Of a stretch of DNA of 64,000 bases, positions 27,372 to 36,813 are shown one piece after another. Numbering within the stretch: position 1 is the stretch's first letter; every line of letters begins with the position of its first letter. This DNA is from Qingshengfaniella alkalisoli. GTDB taxonomy: Bacteria; Pseudomonadota; Alphaproteobacteria; Rhodobacterales; Rhodobacteraceae. The notes under the pieces are model-generated. The model was not told the origin of the DNA, ran no database searches, and worked only from the letters and a program-made list of their open reading frames with translations. Location of the stretch: the NCBI RefSeq assembly GCF_007855645.1, contig NZ_CP042261.1:1034501-1098500 (forward strand), given 5' to 3'. The position numbers and the translations under genes are program-made.

Positions 27372-28277
27372 CTATCGTCCGCCCATTTCCACGATCACTG
27401 CGCCAAGCGCGATCAGGGCCATCAGCGCCAGGCGTCGGGGGCCGACTTTTTCTTTTAAGAAAACCCAGCCTATTACCGCTGCGAAGACGGTTGATGTCTC
27501 GCGCAGGACGGCCGCCTCACCCACCTTGTCCAACCGCGTGGCCAACATCACCGACCCGAAGCTGCCATAGGCAATCAGACCGCCAATAAGCCCCCGTTTC
27601 ATCAATGGCACCAGCGGCGGGCGGTTTTCCATTCGCCGCCATTTGCGATAGGCCAGCGGTGGCATGAATAAGCTGTCGATCAGGAAGAACCAGGCAAGGA
27701 AGGTGAAAGGATCGGCCGTCGCGCGAATGCCATAGGCATCATAGGTCGTGTAAAGCGCCACGAAACCACCCGTGGCAACCGCCAGCCAGAGCGCTGGTAC
27801 AAGGTTTTCGCGGTCCACATCGACATGGATCAGGTTATACACCGCCAACCCGAAGATCCCCGCGAGCAATACCCCGACGCCAAGCCACTGGATCAGCGAA
27901 AACGTCTCGCCAAAGATAATATACGCCCCGATGACCGTGAATAACGGTCCCATACCACGCACCACCGGATAGACGACGGTGTAGGCGCCCTTGGTATAGG
28001 CCATCGCCTGCAGCAGCTTGTACCCGACATGGATGGCAAAGGCGCCCGCGAAGATGGGCCACATATGCGGCTCGGGCCAAGGCACGATGAACAGCGCGAT
28101 GGGCAGCGCAATCAGCCCATAACAGAAATCGATCGCGCCGCGTGTCAGCCATGGATCGTGTCGCCCCTTCTGGAGAGCCCCGAAAATCGCGTGAAGAAAG
28201 GCAGCCGTTAGCGCAAGGACCAGCGCCAGATCATGACCGGCTTCTGTGCCCTCAAGCGATTGCAACCAGGCGCTCAT
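27372..28277 (-). CDS. EamA/DMT-family permease
   Basis: 301 residues with about ten membrane helices in the two EamA repeats; repeat ends include YPVVRGMGPLFTVIGAYIIFGE and AAVLRETSTVFAAVIGWVFLKE, the typical E-F/KE motifs of drug/metabolite transporters. Substrate unknown. It lies upstream of yciB on the same strand and is divergent from mgtC with a 51-bp gap. Confidence 0.88.
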   Translation of the reverse strand: MSAWLQSLEGTEAGHDLALVLALTAAFLHAIFGALQKGRHDPWLTRGAIDFCYGLIALPIALFIVPWPEPHMWPIFAGAFAIHVGYKLLQAMAYTKGAYTVVYPVVRGMGPLFTVIGAYIIFGETFSLIQWLGVGVLLAGIFGLAVYNLIHVDVDRENLVPALWLAVATGGFVALYTTYDAYGIRATADPFTFLAWFFLIDSLFMPPLAYRKWRRMENRPPLVPLMKRGLIGGLIAYGSFGSVMLATRLDKVGEAAVLRETSTVFAAVIGWVFLKEKVGPRRLALMALIALGAVIVEMGGR

Positions 28278-28328
28278 ACGGGAACCTCGCTGCTGTTCAG
28301 ACAGTTATCTAAGGAAGGAAGGCCGCAC

Positions 28329-28817
28329 ATGATCGATCGTTTTCTGTCTGACTTCTCGGATCCGTTCGCCAGTTTGGAGTGGGAGGTCGCGATCACGCGC
28401 ATTGCCTTCTCCGTTCTTCTGGGCGGGTTGATCGGATATGAACGCGAGGCGCATACCAAGCCCGCCGGTCTGCGAACCCACATGCTGATTTCACTGTCTG
28501 CCTGCCTGTTCGCCCTGATCGCGCTCGATCTGATGCGGATGGACGCGGATACCCCCACACAGCTTCGGGTTGATCCCCTGCGTCTGGTGGAGGCCGTGAC
28601 AGCAGGCGTCGCGTTTCTTGCGGCGGGGACGATCATCACGGGAAAGAACACGGTGCATGGATTGACCACCGGCGCGGGCATGTGGCTCGCAGGTGCCGTC
28701 GGTCTGGCCTGCGGGACGGGAAGCCTGACAATGGCCTGCATAGCGACGGTCGCAGCCTTGATCATCCTGTGGTTATTGCGGAAACTTTTCATGGAGACGC
28801 ACAACGACAACCGATGA
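28329..28817 (+). CDS. MgtC/SapB-family membrane protein
   Basis: 162 residues, four or five hydrophobic segments. Family signatures: ITRIAFSVLLGGLIGYEREAHTKPAGLRTHMLI, GVAFLAAGTII and GLTTGAGMWLAGAVGLACGTG. MgtC-type proteins affect Mg2+ homeostasis or growth at low Mg2+, and in pathogens the F1Fo ATPase; this short form lacks the C-terminal domain of Salmonella MgtC. ATG 28329 is chosen because an AAGGAAGGAAGG run lies immediately upstream. The stop abuts the stop of the converging GNAT gene. Confidence 0.9.
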   Translation: MIDRFLSDFSDPFASLEWEVAITRIAFSVLLGGLIGYEREAHTKPAGLRTHMLISLSACLFALIALDLMRMDADTPTQLRVDPLRLVEAVTAGVAFLAAGTIITGKNTVHGLTTGAGMWLAGAVGLACGTGSLTMACIATVAALIILWLLRKLFMETHNDNR

Positions 28818-29210
28818 TCAGGGCACATATCGTCCCATCCCCTGACAGGAAAAAAACCCCGCACATTTGTAGAATTCTACGGCAGAAGGGTTGGCGATCA
28901 AGCTGGTCAGACAGCCGCTCGGCAAGTTCGCATCAGCCCACTGCAAGAGCCTGTCAAGGATTTCGCCGCCGATCCCGCGGCCCTGAAAACCGGGATCGAC
29001 CGCCATATCCGTGATGAAGGCAAAGCACCCACCGTCGCCTTGCACCCGACCCATGCCGACCAGCCGATCCCGATCGTACACCCATTGCGCAAAGAGATCA
29101 TTTTCAAGGGCAATTTTGGCCCCTTCGGGCGAACGTCGGCCCATCGCAACGCGGGCCCGAAGCCGGAGATAATCTTCGGCGCTTGGTGGTATCAGCGAGA
29201 ACTCAGCCAT
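28818..29210 (-). CDS. GNAT-family N-acetyltransferase
   Basis: 130 residues, a single GNAT domain. The acetyl-CoA-binding A motif is DMAVDPGFQGRGIGGEILDRLL (Q/R-x-x-G-x-G/A form), preceded by FAFI and followed by NPSAVEFYKCAGF. Substrate unknown. It overlaps the ftsY stop by 8 bp on the same strand, so it is probably translated from the ftsY message. Confidence 0.9.
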   Translation of the reverse strand: MAEFSLIPPSAEDYLRLRARVAMGRRSPEGAKIALENDLFAQWVYDRDRLVGMGRVQGDGGCFAFITDMAVDPGFQGRGIGGEILDRLLQWADANLPSGCLTSLIANPSAVEFYKCAGFFSCQGMGRYVP

Positions 29211-30282
29211 CCAGTCCGGTCAACGCGGCGGCGAATTCCTCTGGATCGAAGGGGGAAAGATCGTCAATCTGTTCTCCGACACCGATCGCATGGATGGGCA
29301 GCCCGAACTTGTCGGCGAGCGACACCAGAACGCCGCCCTTGGCTGTGCCATCGAGCTTGGTCATCACCAGCCCCGAGACATCGGCAAGCTTCTGAAATAT
29401 CTCGACCTGGCTGACAGCGTTCTGCCCCGTCGTCGCATCCAAGACCAACAGGGTGTTGTGCGGGGCTTCGGGATCCTTTTTGCGGATCACCCGGACGATC
29501 TTGGACAGTTCTTCCATCAGATCCGCGCGGTTTTGCAAACGGCCTGCCGTATCTATCAACAACAGGTCGGCACCGTCCTGTTCTGCCTTGGTCATCGCGT
29601 CGAATGCCAAGGATGCAGGGTCCGAGCCTTCTGGCGCGGTAAGCACCGGAACACCTGCGCGTTCGCCCCAAACCTGAAGCTGCTCCACCGCTGCGGCGCG
29701 GAAGGTATCACCGGCGGCTATCACGACAGATTTTCCTGCGGCCTTGAACTGGCTGGCAAGCTTGCCGATGGTGGTTGTCTTCCCAGACCCGTTCACACCG
29801 ACCACGAGCACGACCTGCGGCTTCTTGGGGTAAAGCGGCATAGGGCGGGCCACCGAGTCCATGATGGCGGCGATTTCGCGGGCCATCAACGCCTTGAGCT
29901 CCTGCGTCGTCAAACGCTGCCCCATGCGGCCTTGCGCCATGTTCGCGCTGACACGCATCGCCGTGTCCACACCCATATCTGCAGTGATCAGAAGATCTTC
30001 GATCTGTTCCAGCATCTCGTCATCGAGAACGCGGCGCGGCGTGTCGGGCGTGGCCTTGCGACCAACCAGGCGACCAATAAGGCTGTTTTTTTCCTGCTCG
30101 GGTTCTGGCGTGGGTGCCGGAGCCGGATCGGCAGGCCTTGGTTCGGGCTCAGGTTGGGGATCTGCGACGGGCTGCGCGACCGGTTCGGGATCGATGGCAT
30201 CCTCGACTATCGCATCCAGTCCTTCCTCGATCTTCGAGGAGGATTTGAACATCCGCTCTTTGAGTTTGCCGAAGAATGACAT
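29203..30282 (-). CDS. ftsY: Signal recognition particle receptor FtsY
   Basis: GTPase receptor that docks SRP-ribosome complexes at the membrane. 359 residues. An acidic and proline-rich A region (about residues 30-75, e.g. QPEPEPRPADPAPAPTPE) precedes the NG domain: G1 VVGVNGSGKTTTIGKLA, G3 LIDTAGRLQNR, G4 TKLDGTAKGG. Length is typical for alphaproteobacteria. It lies between the orphan NuoE-NuoF fusion (30-bp gap upstream) and the GNAT gene. Confidence 0.97.
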   Translation of the reverse strand: MSFFGKLKERMFKSSSKIEEGLDAIVEDAIDPEPVAQPVADPQPEPEPRPADPAPAPTPEPEQEKNSLIGRLVGRKATPDTPRRVLDDEMLEQIEDLLITADMGVDTAMRVSANMAQGRMGQRLTTQELKALMAREIAAIMDSVARPMPLYPKKPQVVLVVGVNGSGKTTTIGKLASQFKAAGKSVVIAAGDTFRAAAVEQLQVWGERAGVPVLTAPEGSDPASLAFDAMTKAEQDGADLLLIDTAGRLQNRADLMEELSKIVRVIRKKDPEAPHNTLLVLDATTGQNAVSQVEIFQKLADVSGLVMTKLDGTAKGGVLVSLADKFGLPIHAIGVGEQIDDLSPFDPEEFAAALTGLDG

Positions 30283-30312
30283 TCTGAAATCCCTTGCCCG
30301 GTTTTTCTTTCC

Positions 30313-32034
30313 CTATCGCTCCGTCCGCGAAGATGGAAGAGTGGCAGGTCGAACCTCGTCGGGGAAATACTTCATAGCCGTCAAGAAGGGGTTCGGTGCT
30401 GCCTGCCCCAACCCACAAATCGATGCATCCGCCATAACCTGCGCCAACTCGCCCAGGAGCGGCTGGTCCCAATGTTCGGCCGCCATCAGTTGCACAGCTT
30501 TTTCACATCCCGACCGGCACGGCGTACATTGACCGCAGCTTTCATGTTCGAAGAAACGCAGCATATTCTGGGCAGCCGCTTTTACGTTGTCACGGTCCGA
30601 CAGAACGACGACGGCAGCTGAACCGATAAATACACCATGTTCATTGAGCGTATCGAAATCCAACGGCACATGATCCAGCGATGCCGGCAAAATGCCCGAA
30701 GACGGCCCACCCGGTTGATAGGCCTTGAAGCGGTGTCCCACGGTCATACCACCAGCGGCATCGATCACATCCCGGATAGTAGACCCTGCAGGCAGCAGGT
30801 AGACACCCGGCTTCGCCACGCGCCCGGAGACGGAGTAGCTACGCAAGCCCTTGCGCCCGTTCTGCTCGACGCCAGCAAACACGTCAGCCCCCTCGCGGCA
30901 GATGCGCGCAATCCAATGCAGCGTTTCGACGTTGTGGACCAGCGTCGGCCGCCCGAACAGGCCAACCTGTGCGACATAGGGCGGACGATGGCGTGGGATA
31001 CCACGCTTGCCTTCGATCGACTCGAGCATCGCGCTTTCTTCCCCACAGATATACGCACCCGCCCCGCGACGAAGCTCGACATAGCCCGGATCAATTAATC
31101 CCACCTGCTCCAGCGCAGCGATTTCACGACGCAGAATCTCCAGCACCGCCGGATATTCATCGCGTATGTAGAAATAAACCCGCTCGGCCTCGACCGCCCA
31201 GGCGGCAATCAGCATTCCCTCCAGGCAGTAATGAGGCACACGTTCCAGATGGTAGCGGTCCTTGAAGGTGCCAGGCTCTCCTTCATCGCCGTTGACGGCC
31301 ATCAACCGTGGACCTTGTTCCGCGCGCACGAATGACCATTTCTTGCCGGACGGAAATCCTGCCCCGCCAAGCCCACGCAGACCAGCGGCCAGCAGCGCTT
31401 GTTCGACCTCGTCAGGTGACCCGGCGGCGCGCAACCTGCGCAACATCTGATAGCCGCCATCTGCCAGATAATCGTCAAGCGTTTCATAGGGTGGCAAGAC
31501 CGGGGACCGGCAAGCATTTCCGGCGGCCCTGACAAGCTCCCCCACCGTCGCATTGCCAACGGCCATGCGTCCCACTAGTGCGGCGGGCGCCTTGTCACAT
31601 CCGCCCATGCAGGGCGCTTTCACGACCCGGACCCGTCGCGGGTCGGTCTCGGCGGTGAGCTTGTCAAACAACGCCCCAGAGCCAGCCAGTTCACAGCTTA
31701 AAGACTCGCAGACTCGGATGGTCAGCGGCGGCGGTGGGGTCTCCCCTTCCTTCACTACGTCGAAATGCGCGTAGAAACTGGCGACTTCATAGACTTCGAC
31801 CATCGACAGGCGCATCTCTTCCGCCAAGGCACGAAGATGCGCGGCAGAGAGATGACCATACCGGTCTTGAATAAGATGCAGGAATTCGATCAGGAGGGCG
31901 CGCTGACGCGGGCGACCCCCCAGCAGCACCCTGACCTCGGCCCAGGCCGTATCATCAAGCTGCCGCCCCTTGGGCGTGCCTCGGCCTTTGCCTCTGCCTG
32001 ACTTCCACGGCTTGTCCTGGGCGACGTTGGTCAT
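30313..32034 (-). CDS. NuoE-NuoF fusion, NAD-linked diaphorase subunit (formate dehydrogenase FdsG-FdsB type)
   Basis: 573 residues. Residues about 1-170 are a NuoE/FdsG-like thioredoxin-type [2Fe-2S] domain with cysteines in CESLSC and CMGGC. The rest is NuoF/FdsB-like: NAD/FMN motifs GLRGLGGAGFPSGKKW, NGDEGEPGTFKDR and GAYICGEESAMLESIEGKRG, then the [4Fe-4S] cysteines ESCGQCTPCRSGC and a fourth in SICGLGQ. All ligands look intact, so it should pass electrons between NAD(H) and a partner. No FdsA or other partner subunit is in the window: the flanks are xseA (3-bp gap) and ftsY. Partner and substrate are therefore unknown; soluble NAD-dependent formate dehydrogenase is the best family guess. 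Confidence 0.85.
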   Translation of the reverse strand: MTNVAQDKPWKSGRGKGRGTPKGRQLDDTAWAEVRVLLGGRPRQRALLIEFLHLIQDRYGHLSAAHLRALAEEMRLSMVEVYEVASFYAHFDVVKEGETPPPPLTIRVCESLSCELAGSGALFDKLTAETDPRRVRVVKAPCMGGCDKAPAALVGRMAVGNATVGELVRAAGNACRSPVLPPYETLDDYLADGGYQMLRRLRAAGSPDEVEQALLAAGLRGLGGAGFPSGKKWSFVRAEQGPRLMAVNGDEGEPGTFKDRYHLERVPHYCLEGMLIAAWAVEAERVYFYIRDEYPAVLEILRREIAALEQVGLIDPGYVELRRGAGAYICGEESAMLESIEGKRGIPRHRPPYVAQVGLFGRPTLVHNVETLHWIARICREGADVFAGVEQNGRKGLRSYSVSGRVAKPGVYLLPAGSTIRDVIDAAGGMTVGHRFKAYQPGGPSSGILPASLDHVPLDFDTLNEHGVFIGSAAVVVLSDRDNVKAAAQNMLRFFEHESCGQCTPCRSGCEKAVQLMAAEHWDQPLLGELAQVMADASICGLGQAAPNPFLTAMKYFPDEVRPATLPSSRTER

Positions 32035-32037
32035 CGG

Positions 32038-33612
32038 TTACTCATCAAAAAGCGAGGGTTGGCTTTTCGGTGCGGAGCTACGAGTGGGCCTCGTGCTCCC
32101 CGCCGCAGTGGCAACTTCAAGCCTGCCATCGCTGAATTCGATATCCAGCACCGGTTGCTTTGCGGCGCTCGCATGGTTCGTTACAACCTGATCGCCCGCG
32201 CGTATCACGGCATAACCGCGTTTTAGTGTGCCGTGATAGCTGAGCCCCTCCAGCAGCCGATCAGCTGCGGTCAGACGTTGTGCCTGCCGGTTCAGATCAA
32301 CGCGAATCGCGCCAACCATCTGCGTCGACAACTGTGGTAACCTGCGACGCCCTTCGGCGACCAATCGCTGGGTTGCTCGCGGCCCAAGCCGGGCCGCTTC
32401 CTTTGCGAACTCCCGTTGCCTACCTCTTAAACCCAAGGCAAGCGCGGGTCCAAGACGCGCTGACAGGTTATCCAGCCGTTGACGCGCATCGCGAGTGCGG
32501 GACGACAACGCAGCTGGACGCACGGCGCCCGAGACCTCCGCCAAATGACGCCTGCGCCGCTCGACCAGCGCCACCAAGGCGCGCGGCAGGCGATCTGCCC
32601 ATTGGTCGAGCCGCTGCTCTGACTGGCGCGTCAAATCTTCGGCGCGTGGCAAGGCCCGAGACAGATCACGCAGTCGCTGGCCACGGGTCGTAACACCGCG
32701 CACGAGCGCACTCGTCAGGCGAGATCCCTGCTGTTCAGTCCACGCCAGAAGCTCCGCCCGGACAGGCACCGCCAGTTCCGCCGCTGCCGTCGGCGTCGGC
32801 GCGCGCCGGTCTGATACGAAATCGACAAGCGTGGTGTCCGTTTCATGGCCGACAGCGGAAATCACCGGAATTTCCGACGCAGCCACCGCTCGCGCCACAG
32901 ATTCCTCGTTGAAGCCCCAGAGATCCTCGATAGAGCCCCCCCCTCGCGCCACGATCAGCAGATCGGGCCGAGGCAGCGCTCCGCCCGGCGTAAGCCGGTT
33001 GAAGCCTTCAATGGCACGGGTCACCTCTGGTGCGCATTTCTCGCCCTGCACCGCAACCGGCCAGATCAATACCTTGCGTGGGAAGCGATCGCGCAGACGA
33101 TGCAGAATGTCCCTGATCACGGCACCGGAAGGCGAGGTCACAACGCCAATGATCTGCGGCAGGTAAGGCAGAGGCTTCTTGCGTTCAGATGCGAACAGAC
33201 CTTCGGCCTCCAGCGCCTTCTTGCGCTTTTCCAGCATCGCCATCAGGGCTCCTACGCCCGCCGGCGCGATGCTTTCAATCACGATCTGATATTTGGACTG
33301 GCCGGGGAAGGTCGTCAGGCGTCCAGTGGCGATGACCTCCAGCCCCTCTTCGGGTTGGGTCGGCAGCCGACTCGCGACACCCTTCCAGATCACTCCGGCG
33401 AGCACCGCGCGATCATCTTTCAAGTCCAGATAGACATGGCCGGAACGCGGGCGCGATACGCGCCCGATTTCGCCCCGCACGCGCACATGCGAAAAACCTG
33501 ATTCGATGCTGCGCTTTACGGCACCTGACAGTTCCGAGACCGTGAATTCCGGTGCGTTGGACCCCTGCCCGTTCTCGTCGGATAGGGGGCCATCATCGAT
33601 CAGATCATTCAT
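32038..33612 (-). CDS. xseA: Exodeoxyribonuclease VII large subunit
   Basis: Large subunit of exonuclease VII, degrading single-stranded DNA from either end. 524 residues. An OB-fold (FSHVRVRGEIGRVSRPRSGHVYLDLKD) opens the protein; the catalytic core has PQIIGVVTSPSGAVIRDILHRL, ARGGGSIEDLWGFNEE and SAVGHETDTTLVDFVSDRRAPTPTAAAE. The long helical C-terminus is usual. The small subunit xseB is not adjacent. Divergent from purD by 67 bp, and 3 bp upstream of the NuoE-NuoF fusion. Confidence 0.96.
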   Translation of the reverse strand: MNDLIDDGPLSDENGQGSNAPEFTVSELSGAVKRSIESGFSHVRVRGEIGRVSRPRSGHVYLDLKDDRAVLAGVIWKGVASRLPTQPEEGLEVIATGRLTTFPGQSKYQIVIESIAPAGVGALMAMLEKRKKALEAEGLFASERKKPLPYLPQIIGVVTSPSGAVIRDILHRLRDRFPRKVLIWPVAVQGEKCAPEVTRAIEGFNRLTPGGALPRPDLLIVARGGGSIEDLWGFNEESVARAVAASEIPVISAVGHETDTTLVDFVSDRRAPTPTAAAELAVPVRAELLAWTEQQGSRLTSALVRGVTTRGQRLRDLSRALPRAEDLTRQSEQRLDQWADRLPRALVALVERRRRHLAEVSGAVRPAALSSRTRDARQRLDNLSARLGPALALGLRGRQREFAKEAARLGPRATQRLVAEGRRRLPQLSTQMVGAIRVDLNRQAQRLTAADRLLEGLSYHGTLKRGYAVIRAGDQVVTNHASAAKQPVLDIEFSDGRLEVATAAGSTRPTRSSAPKSQPSLFDE

Positions 33613-33679
33613 ATCGCCTCGCTTGCGCCGTAGTAACGCTCAGCATAGAACGCCGCCCAAGGAAGTCCAAGGAGCGCAC

Positions 33680-34948
33680 ATGAACATTTTGATCCTCGGA
33701 AGCGGCGGGCGCGAGCACAGTCTCGCCTGGGCGGTCATGCAGAATCCCAAATGCGACCGTCTGATCGTCGCGCCCGGCAATGCGGGGATCGCGCAGATTG
33801 CCGATTGCGCCGCGCTGGATATCGAGAACGGACAGGCCGTTGCGCAGTTCGCAGCCGATAATTCAATCGACTTCGTGATCATTGGGCCTGAAGCCCCGTT
33901 GGCGGCAGGTGTGGCGGATGATCTGCGAGCAGCCGGCATCTTGTGTTTCGGCCCTTCGAAAGATGCCGCGCGCCTGGAGGCCTCCAAAGCCTTTACCAAG
34001 GAAATCTGCGACGCGTCAGGCGCCCCGACCGCAGCCTATGCACGTTTCACTGATGCCGCCCACGCGAAGGACTACATCCGCGCCCAAGGTGCACCCATCG
34101 TCGTCAAGGCGGACGGGTTGGCCGCGGGCAAAGGCGTTATTGTCGCGATGGACGAGGCCACCGCGCTCGACGCCATCGACGACATCTTCGGCGGAGCATT
34201 CGGCGACGCAGGGGCGGAGGTCGTCATCGAGGAATTCATGACCGGCGAAGAAGCAAGCTTTTTCATCCTGTGCGACGGTGAAAGCGCCCTTTCCATCGGA
34301 ACGGCACAAGATCACAAACGCGTCGGCGAAGGTGACACGGGACCGAACACGGGCGGCATGGGGGCCTATTCCCCTGCCCCGATCCTGTCGGATAAGGTCG
34401 CACAAAAGGCTATGGACGAGATCATCCGGCCAACCTTGAAAGAAATGGCCAAGCGCGGCAGCCCGTATCACGGCGTGCTTTATGCCGGGCTGATGATCGA
34501 GGGCGGCCAACCGAGACTCGTGGAATACAATTGCCGCTTCGGCGATCCGGAGTGCCAGGTGTTGATGATCCGCCTCGGCGCACAGATACTGGATCTGCTG
34601 CAGGCCTGCGCCGAGGGGCGTTTGGATGAGGCACAGGTCAATTGGGCCGATGATCACGCCATGACGGTCGTGATGGCATCGGTGGGGTATCCCGGAAGCT
34701 ATGAAAAAGGCACCGTGATCAAGGGGCTGGGCAGTTTGACCGAAGACAGCCAACAAGTCGTGTTTCACGCCGGTACGGGTGAAATGGACAGGCAGATCGT
34801 GGCGACGGGCGGGCGCGTTCTGAATGCGACCGCGCGCGGGGCGACCTTGCAGGATGCGCGCGATGCGGCCTATGCTCAACTCAAGACGATTGACTGGCCC
34901 GAAGGCTTCTATCGACGCGACATCGGCTGGCGCGCCTTGAAAGACTAA
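33680..34948 (+). CDS. purD: Phosphoribosylamine-glycine ligase
   Basis: Second step of purine synthesis: ATP-dependent joining of glycine to phosphoribosylamine. 422 residues. It starts MNILILGSGGREHSLAW; the ATP-grasp domain has PIVVKADGLAAGKGVIVA and the GGMGAYSPAP signature; metal-binding residues are in LVEYNCRFGDPECQ. ATG 33680 has AAGGAG just upstream. The last 4 bp overlap the stop of the converging EamA permease. Confidence 0.97.
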   Translation: MNILILGSGGREHSLAWAVMQNPKCDRLIVAPGNAGIAQIADCAALDIENGQAVAQFAADNSIDFVIIGPEAPLAAGVADDLRAAGILCFGPSKDAARLEASKAFTKEICDASGAPTAAYARFTDAAHAKDYIRAQGAPIVVKADGLAAGKGVIVAMDEATALDAIDDIFGGAFGDAGAEVVIEEFMTGEEASFFILCDGESALSIGTAQDHKRVGEGDTGPNTGGMGAYSPAPILSDKVAQKAMDEIIRPTLKEMAKRGSPYHGVLYAGLMIEGGQPRLVEYNCRFGDPECQVLMIRLGAQILDLLQACAEGRLDEAQVNWADDHAMTVVMASVGYPGSYEKGTVIKGLGSLTEDSQQVVFHAGTGEMDRQIVATGGRVLNATARGATLQDARDAAYAQLKTIDWPEGFYRRDIGWRALKD

Positions 34949-35871
34949 GACTTGGTCTGCAGCGGTGAGGGCGTCACGCTCCGCCGCGCCGATCGTGCCT
35001 CGCGCCAGGATATGAAAGAAATGGCAGCGACGATCACGACGCCGCCAAGCACGACCCACGGGTCTATCGCTTCGTCGAACATCAGAAGTCCAAGGATCAC
35101 CGACCACACAAGTTGCAGGAATGCGGCGGGCTGCGTGACGGATACGGGCGCGGCGCGAAAGGCCAAGGTCATGGTGTAGTGCCCCCCGGTCGCGAAGGCT
35201 GCGACCAGCAGAAGCGCGGCCAGTTGCCCGAATGTCGGCGTCACCCAGTTCATCACGGCGAAGGGCGCAAGCGCTATCGTGGCGAAGACAGACAGCATCG
35301 CCACGACGACCTCCGGCCCGTTGCGCGACGACAGGCTCTTGGCCATCAGGTAGGAAATCCCGAAACACAGCGACGTGCCGAGCATTGCAAGATGCCCCGC
35401 GCCAATTTCCCGAACACCGGGCCGCAGAATGATCAACGCCCCAAGCAATGCGACCATGACCGCAACAATCCGGCGCATAGCCAGCGTTTCACCCAGAAAC
35501 AGCGCCGCGCCGATGGTGACATAGATCGGTGACAGGTAGTTTATCGCCGTGATTTCAGCCAGCGAGATCTGGGTCATCGCGAAAAACCACAGGATCACGC
35601 CGACGGCCTGAACGAAGCCACGCGCCGCAAATCGCCCCCAGTCTCCCTTGCTAACCCTAGCGGAGCGCAAGCTACGAGCCATCGGGATTAGAAACACCAA
35701 CCCCAGAAAATAGCGCAGAAAAGACGCCTCGGCCGGTGGAACCGCGTCCCCGATCGCCTTGACCGTCGCCTGCACGCCCACGAACATCAGGCCGGTGACG
35801 ACCATCCAGAAAATACCGAGCAAGGGTTGGGATTGCGCCTTGGGTGCAGCGGCTAAAGAATTGTCAGTCAT
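34945..35871 (-). CDS. EamA/DMT-family permease
   Basis: 308 residues with about ten helices in two EamA repeats (FLRYFLGLVFLIPMARSLR, SLAEITAINYLSPIYVTIGAALFLGETL, PAAFLQLVWSVILGLLMFDEAIDPWVVLGG). It resembles S-adenosylmethionine or riboflavin-type DMT exporters only in general layout; substrate unknown. Not closely similar to the other EamA protein in this window. Converges with purD and is the next minus-strand gene after yebC, from which a terminator separates it. Confidence 0.88.
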   Translation of the reverse strand: MTDNSLAAAPKAQSQPLLGIFWMVVTGLMFVGVQATVKAIGDAVPPAEASFLRYFLGLVFLIPMARSLRSARVSKGDWGRFAARGFVQAVGVILWFFAMTQISLAEITAINYLSPIYVTIGAALFLGETLAMRRIVAVMVALLGALIILRPGVREIGAGHLAMLGTSLCFGISYLMAKSLSSRNGPEVVVAMLSVFATIALAPFAVMNWVTPTFGQLAALLLVAAFATGGHYTMTLAFRAAPVSVTQPAAFLQLVWSVILGLLMFDEAIDPWVVLGGVVIVAAISFISWREARSARRSVTPSPLQTKS

Positions 35872-35948
35872 TTCATTGAAATTGCATGTTTCATCGGCAA
35901 GCGCCAGAGAGGAAACAACGACCCGCAGCCGTGGGCTGACATGCTACG

Positions 35949-35980
35949 AAAAAGGCGGCACTCTATGGAGCACCGCCTTT
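35949..35980 (-). terminator. Terminator of yebC
   Basis: On the minus strand AAAGGCGG and CCGCCTTT form an 8-bp stem with further partial pairing inside, followed by TTTTT (the stem's own final T bases plus two more). It lies 22 bp after the yebC stop. Confidence 0.75.
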
Positions 35981-36002
35981 CCATCTTCGTGCCGACAGGC
36001 GA

Positions 36003-36743
36003 TCAAAGTGCCGCCATCACCTCGTCCGACACTTCGAAATTGGCGGTGACGCGCTGGACGTCATCATCGTCTTCCAGTGCCTCGATCAGCTTGAACAGCT
36101 TCTGCGCACCTTCCAGATCCAAATCCGTGGTGGTGGACGGCTTCCAGATCAGCTTTGTCGATTCACTTTCGCCCAGCTCTGCTTCCAGCGCATTGGACAC
36201 GTCGTTCAGATCGGTATCCGCACAATAGATCACATGGCCATCCTCGGAGCTTTCGACATCTTCGGCGCCCGCCTCAATCGCAGCCATCAGCACGGTGTCG
36301 TTGTCGCCAGCAGACGCGGGATAGACGATCTCGCCCTTGCGTTCGAACATGAAGGATACGGACCCGGTTTCACCCAGATTGCCGCCGTTCTTGGTGAAGG
36401 TCGAACGCACATTGGATGCCGTCCGGTTGCGGTTGTCGGTCATCGCCTCGACGATCACCGCGACGCCGTTGGGACCGTAACCCTCGTAGCGGATCTCATC
36501 ATAGGATTCCGCATCGCCGCCTTGGGATTTCTTGATCGCGCGTTCGATCACGTCCTTGGGGACGGATTGCGATTTTGCTTCTTTTACCGCCAGACGCAAA
36601 CGTGGGTTCTTGTCCGGGTCCGGATCGCCCATTTTTGCCGCGACGGTGATTTCCTTGGACAGCTTGGAAAACAGCTTGGACCGCGCCGCATCCTGACGGC
36701 CCTTGCGGTGCTGGATGTTGGCCCATTTGGAATGGCCTGCCAT
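36003..36743 (-). CDS. YebC/PmpR-family protein
   Basis: 246 residues, typical length. Family signatures: [78 protein letters not shown]. YebC proteins have been described as DNA-binding regulators and, more recently, as ribosome-linked factors easing translation through proline runs. ATG 36743 has AGGAGATG upstream and is the family start; the longer frame from 36806 is not supported. It follows the SLC13 permease with a 70-bp gap. Confidence 0.95.
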   Translation of the reverse strand: MAGHSKWANIQHRKGRQDAARSKLFSKLSKEITVAAKMGDPDPDKNPRLRLAVKEAKSQSVPKDVIERAIKKSQGGDAESYDEIRYEGYGPNGVAVIVEAMTDNRNRTASNVRSTFTKNGGNLGETGSVSFMFERKGEIVYPASAGDNDTVLMAAIEAGAEDVESSEDGHVIYCADTDLNDVSNALEAELGESESTKLIWKPSTTTDLDLEGAQKLFKLIEALEDDDDVQRVTANFEVSDEVMAAL

Positions 36744-36813
36744 TGACGCATCTCCTGAATTGATCAATGGGCCGTATAAATCCGTCATACCCGGCTGACA
36801 AGCCACCCTTCCG

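Noticed and set aside
34016-35368. 450-codon open frame on the minus strand
   Set aside because: Antisense to purD and overlapping the EamA permease in another frame; no recognisable motif.
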